60,758 nucleotides of DNA. Origin: Elusimicrobia bacterium CG1_02_56_21 (GTDB taxonomy: Bacteria > Elusimicrobiota > Elusimicrobia > Elusimicrobiales > UBA9959). How positions within the stretch are numbered: the first letter of the stretch is position 1; each line of letters begins with the position of its first letter. Below are positions 16,391 to 25,508 of the stretch, one piece after another. Both the position numbers and the translations under genes were made by a program. The stretch lies in the NCBI GenBank assembly GCA_001871115.1, contig MNUR01000024.1:1-60758 (forward strand), given 5' to 3'. Below the pieces are notes generated by a model. The model saw only the letters and a program-made list of their open reading frames with translations, was not told where the DNA came from and did not search any database.

Positions 16391-18856
16391 ATGGGAACAA
16401 GGTTTACCGACAGGGCTCAGCGCGTTATTCTTATAGCCCAGGAAGAGGCTAAGCGCCTTAATCACGATTATGTAGGCACCGAGCATATCCTGCTCGGCCT
16501 CATCGCTCTTTCCGAGGGCGTGGCTTCCCAGGTCTTCCAGAACCTGGGGATAGACCTGCGCAAAGTGCGCGCCGAGATAGAGAAGATAGTAGGAACCGGA
16601 GACAATATGATGCTGCTGGGCGAAATACCCTTTACCCCGCGCGCCAAGAAAGTTCTGGAATACGCCGTGGAAGAAGCCCAGCATATGAGCCACTCTTACA
16701 TAGGCACCGAGCATATCCTGCTCGGGCTTATCCGCGAGGAAGAAGGCGTAGCCGCCAGGGTCCTCGAGAATCTTGGCCTTAAGCTCGAGACCGTGCGCGA
16801 GGAAGTCCTCAGCATCCTCGGAGAGATGGAACAGAAAGATTCCCCTAAAGAAGCCTCCACCCCCAAGGGGCACGCCCATACCGCCACAAAAAGCAAGACC
16901 AAGACCCCTATTCTTGACGAATTCGCCCGCGACATGACCGTGATGGCCAAGGAAGGCAAACTTGACCCCGTAATAGGCCGTTCCGACGAGATCGACCGCC
17001 TGGTACAGGTGCTCGGCCGCCGCACCAAAAATAACCCCGTGCTGGTAGGCGAGCCTGGAGTGGGCAAAACCGCTATCGTGGAAGGCCTCGCCCAGAAGAT
17101 AATTTCCGGAGAGATCTCGGACACCCTGGTGGGCAAGCGCCTGCTCAGCCTGGACCTGGCCTCCATAGTGGCCGGAACCAAGTACCGCGGAGAATTCGAA
17201 CAGCGCCTTAAAGGCATTATCGAAGAGATCCGCAAGGCCAAGAACAATATCATTATGTTCATAGACGAGCTGCATACCGTCATCGGCGCCGGCGCGGCCG
17301 AAGGCGCTATAGACGCCTCCAATATGCTCAAGCCGGCCCTCGCCCGCGGCGAGCTGCAGTGCATAGGCGCCACCACCTTCGACGAGTACCGCAAGCACAT
17401 CGAGCATGACCCCGCCCTGGAGCGCCGTTTCCAGATGGTGATAGTGGAGCCGCCCAGCGTGGAGGAAACCATCGAGATCATCAAGGGCCTGCAGGAAAAG
17501 TACGAAGCGCATCATAAATGCAAATATACCGACGCGGCTATTTTCGCCGCGGCCCAGCTGTCCGATAAATATATCACCGACCGGTCGCTGCCCGACAAGG
17601 CTATAGACCTCATCGACGAGGCCGGTTCCCGCGCCCGCCTGAAGCTGTCCGTGGCGCCCCCGGAATTCAAGGAAAAAGAGACCGAGATAGAAGAGGCCGC
17701 CAAGGAAAAGAACGCCGCTATCTACGGCCAGGAGTACGAGAAAGCCGCCAAGCTGCGCGACCGCGAGAAGGAGCTGAAGAAAGCCCTTGAGGATTCCCGC
17801 AAGAAATGGCGCGAGGGCCGCGACAAGGTTTTCCCGGAAGTGACTGAAGAGGACATAGCGGGCATAGCGTCCAAGTGGACCGGTATTCCGGTCACCCGCA
17901 TGACCGAAACCGAGACCCAGAAGCTGCAGCACATGGAAACCGAGATCCACAAGCGCCTGATAGGCCAGGACGAGGCCGTAACCATAGTCTCCCAGGCCAT
18001 AAAGCGCAGCCGCACCGGGATGAAAGACCCGAAGCGGCCCATAGGCAATTTCATTTTCCTCGGCCCCACCGGGGTCGGCAAGACGGAGCTGGCCCGCGTG
18101 CTGGCGGACTTCCTGTTCGGCAACGAGGAAGCCATGGTGCGCATAGACATGTCCGAGTACATGGAGAAATTCTCCGTGTCGCGCCTTATCGGGGCGCCTC
18201 CGGGGTATGTCGGCTACGAGGAAGGCGGCAAGCTCACCGAGATCGTGCGCCGCAAGCCCTACTGCGTGGTGGTGCTCGACGAGATAGAAAAAGCCCACCC
18301 CGACGTGTTCAATATCCTCCTCCAGATCATGGACGAGGGCACGCTCACCGACAGCCTGGGCCACAAGGTCAGCTTCAAGAACACCATCCTTATCATGACT
18401 TCCAATGTCGGCGCGCGGCTTATCTCTAAAGGCAAGACGCTCGGCTTCATGCCGGCCGACGACAAAGAAAAGGATTATCGCGAGATGAAAGACACCGTGA
18501 TGGACGAGGTTAAGCGCGTCTTTAATCCCGAATTCATCAACCGCATAGACGAAGTAATAGTTTTCCGCCCGCTTACGGAAGCCGACACCGGGAAGATACT
18601 TGAGCTCAGCCTGGCCAAGGTGGCTAAAAAACTGGAAGCCAAGGGCGTGAAATTCAATATCACCCAGGCCGCCAAGACCTTCCTTGTTAAGCAGGGCTTT
18701 GACGCCAACTACGGCGCCCGCCCGCTTATCCGCACCGTGCAGAAGCTCCTGGAGGACCCGATGTCCGAGTTCCTCCTTAACAGCTCCATGAAGGCCGGCG
18801 ACGTTCTTAATGTGGACTATAAAGGCGAAGGCGAAGCCCTGGAACTGAAAGTCTAG
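16391..18856 (+). CDS. clpC: ClpC-type Hsp100 ATPase
   Basis: 821 residues with the complete ClpC layout: two Clp N-terminal repeats ([17 protein letters not shown], and [17 protein letters not shown] at about residue 80), a first AAA+ domain ([16 protein letters not shown]), a middle region with a UVR-like segment ([19 protein letters not shown]), and a second AAA+ domain ([18 protein letters not shown], pore loop GYVGYEEGG). ClpC unfolds proteins for degradation by ClpP in the cytosol. The usual neighbours ctsR, mcsA and mcsB are absent, so adaptor and regulation may differ from those of Firmicutes. The ribosome site GGAGG is well placed. Confidence 0.97.
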   Translation: MGTRFTDRAQRVILIAQEEAKRLNHDYVGTEHILLGLIALSEGVASQVFQNLGIDLRKVRAEIEKIVGTGDNMMLLGEIPFTPRAKKVLEYAVEEAQHMSHSYIGTEHILLGLIREEEGVAARVLENLGLKLETVREEVLSILGEMEQKDSPKEASTPKGHAHTATKSKTKTPILDEFARDMTVMAKEGKLDPVIGRSDEIDRLVQVLGRRTKNNPVLVGEPGVGKTAIVEGLAQKIISGEISDTLVGKRLLSLDLASIVAGTKYRGEFEQRLKGIIEEIRKAKNNIIMFIDELHTVIGAGAAEGAIDASNMLKPALARGELQCIGATTFDEYRKHIEHDPALERRFQMVIVEPPSVEETIEIIKGLQEKYEAHHKCKYTDAAIFAAAQLSDKYITDRSLPDKAIDLIDEAGSRARLKLSVAPPEFKEKETEIEEAAKEKNAAIYGQEYEKAAKLRDREKELKKALEDSRKKWREGRDKVFPEVTEEDIAGIASKWTGIPVTRMTETETQKLQHMETEIHKRLIGQDEAVTIVSQAIKRSRTGMKDPKRPIGNFIFLGPTGVGKTELARVLADFLFGNEEAMVRIDMSEYMEKFSVSRLIGAPPGYVGYEEGGKLTEIVRRKPYCVVVLDEIEKAHPDVFNILLQIMDEGTLTDSLGHKVSFKNTILIMTSNVGARLISKGKTLGFMPADDKEKDYREMKDTVMDEVKRVFNPEFINRIDEVIVFRPLTEADTGKILELSLAKVAKKLEAKGVKFNITQAAKTFLVKQGFDANYGARPLIRTVQKLLEDPMSEFLLNSSMKAGDVLNVDYKGEGEALELKV

Positions 18857-18868
18857 GGCCTCGGGCGA

Positions 18869-18910
18869 ATGGTGCCATGCGGATGAACCGTAAGCAATGG
18901 TTTCATCCGC
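18869..18910 (+). terminator. Long hairpin after clpC, possible terminator
   Basis: GCGGATGAACC and GGTTTCATCCGC pair with one bulge around a nine-base loop. No T-run follows, so it may stabilise the clpC 3' end or need Rho rather than act as an intrinsic terminator. Confidence 0.4.
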
Positions 18911-18958
18911 ACGGCCCGCGTTTCCGGAGCCGCGCCCTGTCCGCACCCGGAGTTCAAA

Positions 18959-20002
18959 TTGCAACAAAATCACGGCCACGATAAACGGCACAGTGCCACT
19001 GCGCCGCCCCGCAAGCCGGGCGGAGTTTTTTACCGCCTGGCGGGAAAGCTCTTTCTGTCCCTGCTTATAGCCGCGGCGGGCGGCGTCTCCGTCTATTATG
19101 TCGGGGACGGCCTGCTCAGAAGCCTGGGCGAGAAGCCGGAACCGAAGAGAGTAGTGGAGGCCCCGATAAAGGACGCCGAATGGCAGGCCATGGTGTCGAG
19201 CCTCGGTAAGATCTCGCGCGCTTATAAGGGCCGGGTCGGGATCTATATCAAGGATATAGAAACAGGCAAAACCTGGAGCTATAATGCCGACAGGCTGTTC
19301 CCGTCCGCCAGCCTCGTTAAAGTGCCTATCATGGCGGCTGTCTTTGAAAAGATACAGACGGGGTCGATGACCCTGGACACGCAGATAAAGCTTACAAGGC
19401 AAAAGCGGGTGGGCGGTTCAGGGTCCCTCAAATGGGTGAGGGACGGAACTTCCTTAAGCGTAATGGAGATCATTTACAAGATGATCACGGAGAGCGATAA
19501 TACCGCTACCAGGATGCTGATAGATTCGGTCGGCATGCCTTACCTTTCGGAGTCGTTCAGGAAAATGGGCCTTGAACATACCAATATAACTCCCGAGGGT
19601 ATGAGCCTGACTTCGGGCCGGGTAGTCAGGGAGAATTACACGACCGCCAGCGAGATGGCCTATCTTATGGAGCAGGTCTATGAAGGGAAACTGGTAAGCA
19701 GGGAATCCAGCGAATTTATGCTGGACGTGCTCAAGCATAACAAGAGCCGCAGCCGCCTGCGCCGCGGCCTGCCCCTGGGCTGGGAGATAGGTCATAAGAC
19801 GGGGCTGCTGCGCAAAGCCTGTCACGACGTGGGAATAGTGTTCTCTCCGCGCGGGGACTATGTCATAGCGGTGCTTACCTCCGAGGTTCCCAATTATTCC
19901 AGCGCAAAGAATTTTATTACCAGAGTGGCCAAGCTGACTTTCAGGTACTATAAGATAGATTCGGAATTCGCCGGGCGCCCGGAGGGCCGGAGCTCCGGCT
20001 GA
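18959..20002 (+). CDS. Class A beta-lactamase-like serine hydrolase, membrane-anchored
   Basis: 347 residues from a TTG start with GGAG seven bases upstream. A basic, proline-rich N-terminus precedes one membrane segment (LFLSLLIAAAGGVSVYYV), with the enzyme domain outside. The serine-hydrolase motifs are complete: S118-x-x-K121 in SLVKVPI, S179-D-N in ITESDNTATR, and K280-T-G in GHKTGLL. This is the beta-lactamase class A fold (PF13354 type). Such chromosomal homologues may be true beta-lactamases or peptidoglycan-related hydrolases; the omega-loop Glu166 equivalent is not certain (PEGMSLTSGR is a candidate), so drug hydrolysis is not assured. Confidence 0.85.
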   Translation: MQQNHGHDKRHSATAPPRKPGGVFYRLAGKLFLSLLIAAAGGVSVYYVGDGLLRSLGEKPEPKRVVEAPIKDAEWQAMVSSLGKISRAYKGRVGIYIKDIETGKTWSYNADRLFPSASLVKVPIMAAVFEKIQTGSMTLDTQIKLTRQKRVGGSGSLKWVRDGTSLSVMEIIYKMITESDNTATRMLIDSVGMPYLSESFRKMGLEHTNITPEGMSLTSGRVVRENYTTASEMAYLMEQVYEGKLVSRESSEFMLDVLKHNKSRSRLRRGLPLGWEIGHKTGLLRKACHDVGIVFSPRGDYVIAVLTSEVPNYSSAKNFITRVAKLTFRYYKIDSEFAGRPEGRSSG

Positions 20003-20099
20003 GAATCGGGCGTGCTGGTCCCGCCCGGATAGAACGTGAAGCAGCGGGAAATTACCACGCAGGCGCCAGGCTGCAAAGTTTCGGGATGGACGCATTATT

Positions 20100-21944
20100 A
20101 TGAATAAAAAAACTCTAGAACTCCTTTCGCCGGCCAGGGACCTCGCTACCGGCATGGACGCGGTCAATTGCGGCGCCGACGCGGTTTATATAGGCGCCGA
20201 GAACTTCGGCGCCCGCGCCGCCGCGGGAAACACAGTTTCCTCTATCGGGAAACTGGCTGTTTACGCCCATAAATTCCGCGCAAAGGTTTATGTCGCGCTC
20301 AATACCATCCTAAATGAAGAGGAACTGCCGCGCGCGCAGAAACTTGTCGGCGCGCTCTGGGAAGCCGGCGCGGACGCCGTGATAATTCAGGACATGGGCC
20401 TTCTGGAGGCCGGCCTGCCCCCGATACCACTCATAGCCAGCACCCAGGCGCACAATACCACCCCCGAGAAGGTTCTGTTCCTGGAGAAGGCGGGCTTCAA
20501 GCGCGTGATCCTCGCGCGCGAACTCACCCTGACGGAGATAAAGGCCATAAGGGCGAAGACTACCGTAGAGCTTGAATTCTTTGTGCACGGAGCGCTCTGC
20601 GTTTCCTACAGCGGCCAGTGCTATCTCAGCTGCGCCCTGGGCGGGCGCAGCGGCAACCGCGGCGAATGCGCCCAGCCCTGCCGCAAGCTTTACACGCTTA
20701 AGGAGGAGTCCGGCGAGGAATTGGCCGTCAATAAACACCTGCTTTCCCTTAAAGACCTGAACCTCTCGCGGAGGCTGGGGAACCTGGTGGATGCCGGGAT
20801 AACCTCCTTTAAAATAGAGGGCCGCCTTAAAGACAGGGATTATGTCCGCAATATAACCGCTTTCTACCGCCGCGAACTGGACAAGGTTATGGCTAAAAAA
20901 GGCTATGGTCGCCCGTCCTTGGGTAAAAGCCTGGCGGGCTTTGAATCCAATCCGGGGAAAACCTTTAACCGCGGGTATTCGGAATATTTCCTGGACGGCA
21001 ACCCCGTTAATATCGCCTCGCCGGATACTCCCAAATTCGTGGGAGAGCCGCTCGGGCGGGTTTCGGATATAAAGAACGGCTCTTTCAGGCTGCATATGTC
21101 CGAGAGGCTGCATCCCGGAGACGGAATTACATTTTTTGACAAGGACGGAACGCTGTCCGGTTCGCTGGTGAACGGGGTTAAGGACGGCCGAGTGCGCGCC
21201 GACAACCTTAAAGGGATGTACAACGGAACGGACGTTTACCGCAACCTCGATAAAGATTTTCTCCGCGCTATAGAGAGAGAGGGCGCGCAAAGGAAATTCG
21301 CGCTCCGGCTTGAATTTTCGGACTATGAGGGCGGCTTTATCCTGAAGGCCACCGACGAGCGCGGGGCTTCGGCGGAGGCCAAGTTGCGCGGGGTGAAAGC
21401 CGCCGCCGAGAAGCCGGAGCGGGCGCTGGAAACTATAAAAAAGCAGCTTTCGAAGCTGGGCGATACGGATTTCTACCTGGAGTCCCTTGAGCTTAAACTA
21501 TCGCAGCCTTACTTCATCCCGGTCTCCGGGCTTAACGACCTGCGCCGCGAGGCGCTGACGGCCCTTGAAATAGCCGGCGCGCGCGCTCCCGACCGCGAGC
21601 AGGTGAAAATAGTCCGCAACGAATACCCTTACCCCGAAGAAAAACTGGATTATACCGCCAATGTGCTTAATACCAAGGCCGCTAAGTTCTACAAAAGGCA
21701 CGGGGTAAAAGAGATAGGGATGGCGGCCGAAGCCGGCGCCGACCTGGGCGGCAAGCCGCTGATGGTCACTAAATTATGCCTGCGCCGCGAGATCGGGCGC
21801 TGCAAAAAAGGCAAAGAGGTAGAGCCGCTTTATCTGGAAGACGCCGAGCGCCACCGCTTCAGGCTTGAATTCGACTGCGCGCGCTGCGTGATGAAGCTTT
21901 ATATCGACAGCGCAAAGCCGCCGGCGGACGATACTGAAGCCTGA
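20100..21944 (+). CDS. U32 family peptidase / RlhA-like protein
   Basis: 614 residues. The N-terminal TIM-barrel U32 domain starts ELLSPARDLATGMDAVNCGADAVYIG and includes the signature FFVHGALCVSYSGQCYLSCALGGRSGNRGECAQPCR (region around residues 160-195) with the cysteines expected to bind an Fe-S cluster. The C-terminal DUF3656-like region and a final Cys cluster (CLRREIGRCKKG, then CARCVMKL) match the long RlhA/YdcP type. E. coli RlhA is needed for hydroxylation of a 23S rRNA cytidine; others are called collagenase-like. The rRNA-modification role is the better guess. Confidence 0.9.
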   Translation: MNKKTLELLSPARDLATGMDAVNCGADAVYIGAENFGARAAAGNTVSSIGKLAVYAHKFRAKVYVALNTILNEEELPRAQKLVGALWEAGADAVIIQDMGLLEAGLPPIPLIASTQAHNTTPEKVLFLEKAGFKRVILARELTLTEIKAIRAKTTVELEFFVHGALCVSYSGQCYLSCALGGRSGNRGECAQPCRKLYTLKEESGEELAVNKHLLSLKDLNLSRRLGNLVDAGITSFKIEGRLKDRDYVRNITAFYRRELDKVMAKKGYGRPSLGKSLAGFESNPGKTFNRGYSEYFLDGNPVNIASPDTPKFVGEPLGRVSDIKNGSFRLHMSERLHPGDGITFFDKDGTLSGSLVNGVKDGRVRADNLKGMYNGTDVYRNLDKDFLRAIEREGAQRKFALRLEFSDYEGGFILKATDERGASAEAKLRGVKAAAEKPERALETIKKQLSKLGDTDFYLESLELKLSQPYFIPVSGLNDLRREALTALEIAGARAPDREQVKIVRNEYPYPEEKLDYTANVLNTKAAKFYKRHGVKEIGMAAEAGADLGGKPLMVTKLCLRREIGRCKKGKEVEPLYLEDAERHRFRLEFDCARCVMKLYIDSAKPPADDTEA

Positions 21945-21972
21945 ACAGCGGGCTATCTGCGGGGATGGGATT

Positions 21973-22965
21973 GTGAAGAAAGAACCTTTTACGCGGTTTC
22001 TCTGCCTGGGCCTGCTTCTTTGCTGGACCGTTTCGTGCGCTAAAAAAATTCCGCCTTCGGAGCTGCCGCCCATGGCCAGGCTGGAGTTTTACGGCTATAA
22101 CCCCTCCTCCTCCCTTGAAGAAAGGATAGGGCCGATGCCGGAGAAAGTGCTTGAGCAGTACCGGCTTATGGACGGGAGGCCGGATTATAAGTCTTATTCT
22201 CCTTCGCCCGCGGAGAAAGCGCTGATCTTTGAGTACCTGAGGCTGATGCCGGCCGGGGTGGAGCGCCTCTTCAGGGAAAAGTGCGTCGGGCTTTATTTTG
22301 TAGAAGGTTTTGCGGGCAACGGGATGACCAGCTGGGTCGCGGACCCGCGCGGCAGGCTTTATTTTCACATGGCGCTGAACCCGGCGGTTCTCAGGCAAAC
22401 CCTTTCCGAAACATTGACCGAAAGAGAGCGCAGCTGCTTTATCCCGGCTAAAGGCTGGAAGCTCTCCGTGGACGCGGGCTCAAAATACAAGGGCCTGGCC
22501 TATGCATTGTTTCATGAATCCGCGCATGCCGCGGATTATATGTCCGGCATCACCCCGCTGGCGGACCCGGAAGTTCCGGAGCGCTACCGGAGGCTGGCCG
22601 GGCCGGATAAGGGGCTGTTTACCAAAAACTGGGCTTCTTATTCTGCCCCGGTTCACGGCAGGGATTATCCCGGCAGGGAAAAGCTGACCTTTTACGGACT
22701 TGGCGGCGGCCCCAAAATAGCAATGCCCGAAGCGCCTGGGCTGTACAGGGGCCTGAAGAATAGCCCGTTCGTCTCTCTTTACGGCTCAAAATCCTGGGCC
22801 GAGGACCAGGCCGAACTTACCGCTTACTATTTAATTGTCAGAGGGCTGGGGCAGCCGTACAGGATAGCTTTGGCCGGGCCCGGAACTGAAGAGATAATAG
22901 AGCCGATGCGCGGCCGCGCAGCGGGGCGCGCCGAGGCCGCAATACGGCTCCTGGAAAAAATATGA
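21973..22965 (+). CDS. Putative zinc metallopeptidase lipoprotein (HExxH)
   Basis: 330 residues from a GTG start. The N-terminus is a lipoprotein signal with Cys22 in WTVSC-AKK, so it is probably lipid-anchored. H181-E-S-A-H185 lies in LAYALFHESAHAADYMSG, an HExxH zinc-binding helix followed by Asp, and E277/E281 in SWAEDQAELTAYY could give the third ligand, as in gluzincins. No named family is recognised. Its stop overlaps the next gene's ATG (ATGA), so the pair is co-translated. Confidence 0.7.
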   Translation: MKKEPFTRFLCLGLLLCWTVSCAKKIPPSELPPMARLEFYGYNPSSSLEERIGPMPEKVLEQYRLMDGRPDYKSYSPSPAEKALIFEYLRLMPAGVERLFREKCVGLYFVEGFAGNGMTSWVADPRGRLYFHMALNPAVLRQTLSETLTERERSCFIPAKGWKLSVDAGSKYKGLAYALFHESAHAADYMSGITPLADPEVPERYRRLAGPDKGLFTKNWASYSAPVHGRDYPGREKLTFYGLGGGPKIAMPEAPGLYRGLKNSPFVSLYGSKSWAEDQAELTAYYLIVRGLGQPYRIALAGPGTEEIIEPMRGRAAGRAEAAIRLLEKI

Positions 22966-23483
22966 CACTAAGATGCGAGCTTAATATAAACGGCGGTTCC
23001 CGCCGGGTTATCATAGTTGGCAATGACGAGGAAACCCATGAGCATTTGGCCCTGCGCCTGGCGGCGGCCGTTCTTTTTTTTGACGGCGAGCCAGTGGAGC
23101 CCGGGCCTAAGGATTACGCTCTGTCCGATATCGGGTTTATCCCGGACCTGATGGTCCCGGACGGCGTCGGGGGGATAAAGGTCTGGGTAGAATGCGGCAA
23201 TGTGGCTGTCAATAAGCTTACAAAGGTGGCAAGGCGCATAAAAGACGGCCGGCTGGTGATCCTTAAAGAGGGCGTGGACGGCGGACGCCGGCTGCGCGAA
23301 GTAATTAAGAAAGAAATTAACAAGGGCGAACGGATAGAGGTCTGGGCCTGGACCAGGGAAGAGTTCGCGCGCTGGAATACCGCGCTTAAAGAGAGCAACT
23401 ACCTTTACGGCGAAGCCTCGGGCCAGTCGCTTAACCTGGTCCTCAATGAAGACACCTTCAGCGTTGACCTGGTCTCCTGCTGA
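22962..23483 (+). CDS. YaeQ-like family protein (PD-(D/E)XK fold)
   Basis: 173 residues. The central region DIGFIPDLMVPDGVGGIKVWVECGNV, then KLTKVARRIKDGRL resembles the YaeQ pattern of P-D-L-W followed by I-E-L-W-I-E-x-G and a Lys-rich helix, which forms a PD-(D/E)XK-like core. An ending such as RIEVWAW also fits. YaeQ function is unclear. It overlaps the HExxH lipoprotein gene by 4 nt. Confidence 0.65.
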   Translation: MTLRCELNINGGSRRVIIVGNDEETHEHLALRLAAAVLFFDGEPVEPGPKDYALSDIGFIPDLMVPDGVGGIKVWVECGNVAVNKLTKVARRIKDGRLVILKEGVDGGRRLREVIKKEINKGERIEVWAWTREEFARWNTALKESNYLYGEASGQSLNLVLNEDTFSVDLVSC

Positions 23484-23600
23484 GCGGGAATTCACCCCTG
23501 TTCCGGGCTAATAGGCCCAGAAGGAGGGGGGCCCCAGGGTACTGGCGTTTTAATCCTGATTCTGTATAATATAGACGATAGATACTTTCAGGGAGAAACT

Positions 23601-25052
23601 ATGCCGATAGTATCAGGATTTTTCCGCGTCTTTTTTGCGATTTCCATCCTTACCCTTCCCGGCCTGTCTTTTCTCAGCGCCGGTCCCGCGGCGGATACCC
23701 TTAAAGCGGAGGCTGAGCCCTTTGAATTTGTCATCCCCGAACCTTCCAGCGTACGCCTTGAAAATTCCCCTTTAGTAACCCCTGCCCGGGCCGAATGGTT
23801 CCGCGCTTCCTCTCTTTATTCCGATAAAACCTTCAAGCCCGCAAAGCAGAACCGGGTGGACACTGTTGCCAGCAAGCTCATAATGCTGCAGGGCTTTCAC
23901 TGGTATGCTGACGATTACTGGTATCACCCTGCTAAGGGCTGGTGGGGCGTGCTCGCGGATAAAGCCGGCGAGGTAGGCCGGGCCGGTTTCGACCTGGTCT
24001 GGTTCCCGCCGGTTTCCAACGGCAGTTATTATCCCAACCAGTGGTATAACGCGGATTCGCAGTGGGGAAAGAAAGAAGACCTTTTCAGGGCTGTAAAGAA
24101 CATGCATTCCTCGGGAGTCAAGGTTGTTGCCGACGTGGTCATCAATCACCGCAACGGAACCAGAGATTGGGCCGACTTCACTGCCCCGGACTGGCCCAGC
24201 AGCGTTATAGTGCGCAACGACGAATGGCAGGGTTCTCCCAAGAGCAAATATGACGACGAAGGCCAGGGCGAGCACGGCTGCCGCGATCTTGACCACCGGG
24301 ACGCTCTTGTTCAGCAGGACACCAAGATCTTTCTGCGCTGGTTAAAGAATACCGTCGGCTTCGACGGCTGGCGCTACGATATGGTAAAGGGCTATCCGGC
24401 CCATTATGTGCAGCTTTACAATGAGGCCTCCAGCCCGGTTTTCTCGGTGGGAGAGTTTTACGATACCAACCGCCAGCTGCTGGCCGACTGGGTCTCCGCT
24501 ACCGACAGCAATCCCGGCCAGGTGAATGCCTCTACCGCTTTCGACTTTACCACGCGCTACGCGCTTATAGGCGCGGTGGAGAACGAGCGCTATGAGATGC
24601 TTAACGACAATGGCCGCCCCTCCGGGCTTATCGGCTGGTGGCCGGCGAAGTCAGTTACTTATGTTGAGAGCCACGACACTTCCCCGCGCGACCCTAATTT
24701 TCTCAAGAACGCCTCGGCTGAATATAAAACGCAGCGCCTGATGGGCTACGCCTATATCCTTACTCACCCCGGCATCCCCTGCGTCTTCTGGCCGCATTTT
24801 TTTGACTGGGGCCGGGCCTACCGCAGCAGCCTGCAGAAGCTTATAGATATAAGGAAGAGGGCGGGGATAACTTCTACCAGCCGCATGGCCATAATGCAGG
24901 CCACTAACGAGCTTTACGCCGCGGTAATTGACGGCGAGAACCAGAGGGTTGTTCTTAAGCTTGGCAAGAACTGGGGTTGGAACCCCGGCGAAGGCTGGAC
25001 CCTGGCCGCCAGCGGCGAGCGCTACGCGGTGTGGACGCAGAACCTGCCTTAA
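23601..25052 (+). CDS. Secreted alpha-amylase, GH13 family
   Basis: 483 residues with a signal peptide (about residues 1-27) and a 70-residue linker before the catalytic barrel. The barrel starts LIMLQGFHWYADDYW, the form found in plant- and archaeal-type GH13 amylases. Conserved regions are VVADVVINHRNG, GWRYDMVKGY with nucleophile D260, VGEFYD with acid/base E285 and VESHDT with D359. The C-terminal beta domain is short (GENQRVVLKLGKNWGW). It should hydrolyse alpha-1,4-glucans outside the cytoplasm. The GGGAG ribosome site and a TATAAT at about 23567 lie upstream. Confidence 0.93.
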   Translation: MPIVSGFFRVFFAISILTLPGLSFLSAGPAADTLKAEAEPFEFVIPEPSSVRLENSPLVTPARAEWFRASSLYSDKTFKPAKQNRVDTVASKLIMLQGFHWYADDYWYHPAKGWWGVLADKAGEVGRAGFDLVWFPPVSNGSYYPNQWYNADSQWGKKEDLFRAVKNMHSSGVKVVADVVINHRNGTRDWADFTAPDWPSSVIVRNDEWQGSPKSKYDDEGQGEHGCRDLDHRDALVQQDTKIFLRWLKNTVGFDGWRYDMVKGYPAHYVQLYNEASSPVFSVGEFYDTNRQLLADWVSATDSNPGQVNASTAFDFTTRYALIGAVENERYEMLNDNGRPSGLIGWWPAKSVTYVESHDTSPRDPNFLKNASAEYKTQRLMGYAYILTHPGIPCVFWPHFFDWGRAYRSSLQKLIDIRKRAGITSTSRMAIMQATNELYAAVIDGENQRVVLKLGKNWGWNPGEGWTLAASGERYAVWTQNLP

Positions 25053-25456
25053 AATCCGATCAATATTCCGGCAGGCTCCCGCCCGGAACTGCGGTCCGCC
25101 CGGGAGTGGCATTGCCCCTTAGATGAGCCTGCTTCGTATCCCTCAAAAAACTAACAGTACGCGTCTATTTAAAAACATTCTCCTTTCGCGGCATGGCCTT
25201 GTCCGGGTCGGCCTTTATACTATTTTCTGCAGCTCTATGTCCGGGGGGTGACATACGTGCTGTGGCTTCGGCCTCCGCCATCGCAGGTCGGCGCAAGCCC
25301 GCCTTCTTTCCTGCCCGCACCGGCAAAGCGGGCGGCTACCGTGCCCGCAAACCCGATTCCCCGGCCGGCATTAACAAACGTAAGAGCGGGCCGGGGGGGC
25401 GCGCTAAGCTCATAGTCAGTTTCTGGGCCGTTTGCCCGCCGTCTGGCCTAAAAAAA
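25053..25456. other. Intergenic region, no supported gene
   Basis: About 400 nt without a convincing gene. The middle part (25240-25400) is rich in GCCCGC and GCGGGC segments and could hold a structured or repeated element. A frame open from 25193 to 25534 runs through the terminator and has no family resemblance. Confidence 0.4.
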
Positions 25457-25482
25457 GGCGCCGCTCCCCTGGGAGCGGCGCC
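25457..25482 (-). terminator. Strong terminator of the porin-cytochrome gene
   Basis: Twelve-base perfect arms GGCGCCGCTCCC and GGGAGCGGCGCC. On the minus strand the hairpin is followed by six T residues, so it terminates the gene ending at 25509. Confidence 0.9.
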
Positions 25483-25508
25483 CGTTTTAAGACGCGGTCA
25501 AAAAAGGC

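Noticed and set aside
18930..18965. tRNA-like T-loop (GGAGTTCAAATTGC)
   Set aside because: No matching acceptor, D-arm or anticodon stem in the adjacent sequence.
16298..19402. Very long open frame (1,034 codons) on the minus strand
   Set aside because: It is the antisense shadow of clpC and the start of the beta-lactamase gene; its composition is biased and it has no recognisable domain, whereas clpC on the other strand is unmistakable.
25290..25400. Possible c-di-GMP riboswitch (GGCAAAGC and GGCTACCG segments)
   Set aside because: The order and pairing of conserved elements do not match the GEMM-I fold on either strand, and no suitable downstream gene follows.
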